Shown here: positions 7,024 through 7,313 of the stretch, piece by piece
Layout of the letters: each line of letters begins with the position of its first letter
Position numbering within the stretch: position 1 is the first letter of the stretch
Assembly: GCA_005779525.1 (NCBI GenBank)
Contig: SXIZ01000066.1
Location: 1 to 7,313, forward strand
DNA length: 7,313 nucleotides
Source: Methylococcaceae bacterium
GTDB taxonomy: Bacteria; Pseudomonadota; Gammaproteobacteria; Methylococcales; Methylomonadaceae
Reading direction: 5' to 3'
Translations under genes and position numbers: made by a program
Notes under the pieces: generated by a model
Database searches by the model: none
Told to the model about the DNA's origin: nothing
What the model saw: the letters and a program-made list of their open reading frames with translations, nothing else

Positions 7024-7313
7024 TTAGGCTGCGGCAGAAGCTAGAGCGATCTTTTGTTTTGAGTGACTTAGTTTAACTGAATGGGCTTCGATACCAACAT
7101 TTAAGCGTGTACGTACTGCACCAAAAATAGCCGCTAGATTGTCCATGCTTGGATTGCCTTTTTGTGAAAGCATTCTATGTAGGCTTTTACTTGGTTTTTC
7201 TGTTTTTTGAGCAAGCTCTTCAAAACCAATTGTTGCGTTCACTAAGTCTCTAAGGATTAGTCGAGCAGTCTCAGTCTCATTGTTTAAGAATAATGTTGCT
7301 GCTTCGTCTAATA
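7024..7313 (-). CDS. HigA-like / prophage-type HTH antitoxin, C-terminal part (partial)
   Basis: The frame runs open from the window edge to TAA at 7024-7026, giving 95 complete codons after two bases of a split codon; the true start is outside. The visible protein begins LDEAATLFLNNETETARLIL and continues RDLVNATIGFEELAQKTEKP, then SKSLHRMLSQKGNPSMDNLA. The segment at about 25-63 is a helix-turn-helix of the kind found in HigA2-like 'addiction module antidote' proteins, in which a GNP-x-MDNL turn follows the recognition helix. These antitoxins bind DNA and neutralise a RelE/HigB-type RNase encoded next to them. Any partner toxin would lie beyond the right edge. The GTG at 7242 is an internal Val codon inside the conserved RDLVNAT stretch, not the start. 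After the domain there is a Ser/Lys/Ala-rich tail ending ASAAA that seems longer than I recall for relatives. The gene converges on the czc operon. A solitary regulator without a toxin is possible. Confidence 0.78.
   Translation of the reverse strand, partial: LDEAATLFLNNETETARLILRDLVNATIGFEELAQKTEKPSKSLHRMLSQKGNPSMDNLAAIFGAVRTRLNVGIEAHSVKLSHSKQKIALASAAA

Overview
The window carries a heavy-metal efflux operon of the czc type from a proteobacterium. All four structural genes lie on the + strand in the order czcI-like, czcC, czcB, czcA. They are flanked on the left by the last 48 codons of a TonB-dependent outer-membrane receptor and on the right by a convergent, truncated antitoxin-type helix-turn-helix gene. 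The envelope parts (TonB receptor, outer-membrane factor, RND pump) show a Gram-negative cell. The czcICBA order and the AT-leaning codon use (G+C a little above 40% by eye, not counted) fit a beta- or gammaproteobacterium, more likely an aquatic gammaproteobacterium. I cannot name the genus from this sequence.

Layout: 1-149 is the end of the TonB-dependent receptor. 150-234 is a short gap with a reasonable sigma-70-like promoter (TTGATA, 17 bp, TACACT). 235-591 encodes a small exported Cys/His-rich protein resembling CzcI. 592-675 is a leader with three short segments that could form alternative hairpins, followed by a clear ribosome binding site. 676-1968 is czcC, 1972-3579 is czcB (3 nt gap, ribosome binding site inside the end of czcC) and 3630-6782 is czcA. 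6783-7023 has no convincing gene and holds a strong intrinsic-terminator candidate at 6950-6995. 7024-7313 on the - strand is the C-terminal part of a HigA-like or prophage-type antitoxin, whose start lies outside the window.

How it works together: CzcA is the proton-driven inner-membrane RND pump. CzcB is the periplasmic adaptor with a His-rich metal-binding N-terminal region. CzcC is the outer-membrane exit channel. The CzcI-like protein is a small periplasmic accessory or regulatory protein. In CzcA the proton-relay residues D402, D408 and E415 are present at the same numbers as in the characterised Cupriavidus CzcA. The methionine triad of CusA is replaced by His, Val and Glu. I therefore infer divalent cations (Zn, Co, Cd, possibly Ni) as substrates, not Cu(I)/Ag(I). 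No metal-responsive regulator is encoded in the window. Nothing here looks like a wholly new system; the points most worth a second look are the czcI-czcC leader structure, the Cys cluster of the CzcI-like protein, and the truncated antitoxin whose apparent start is an artefact.
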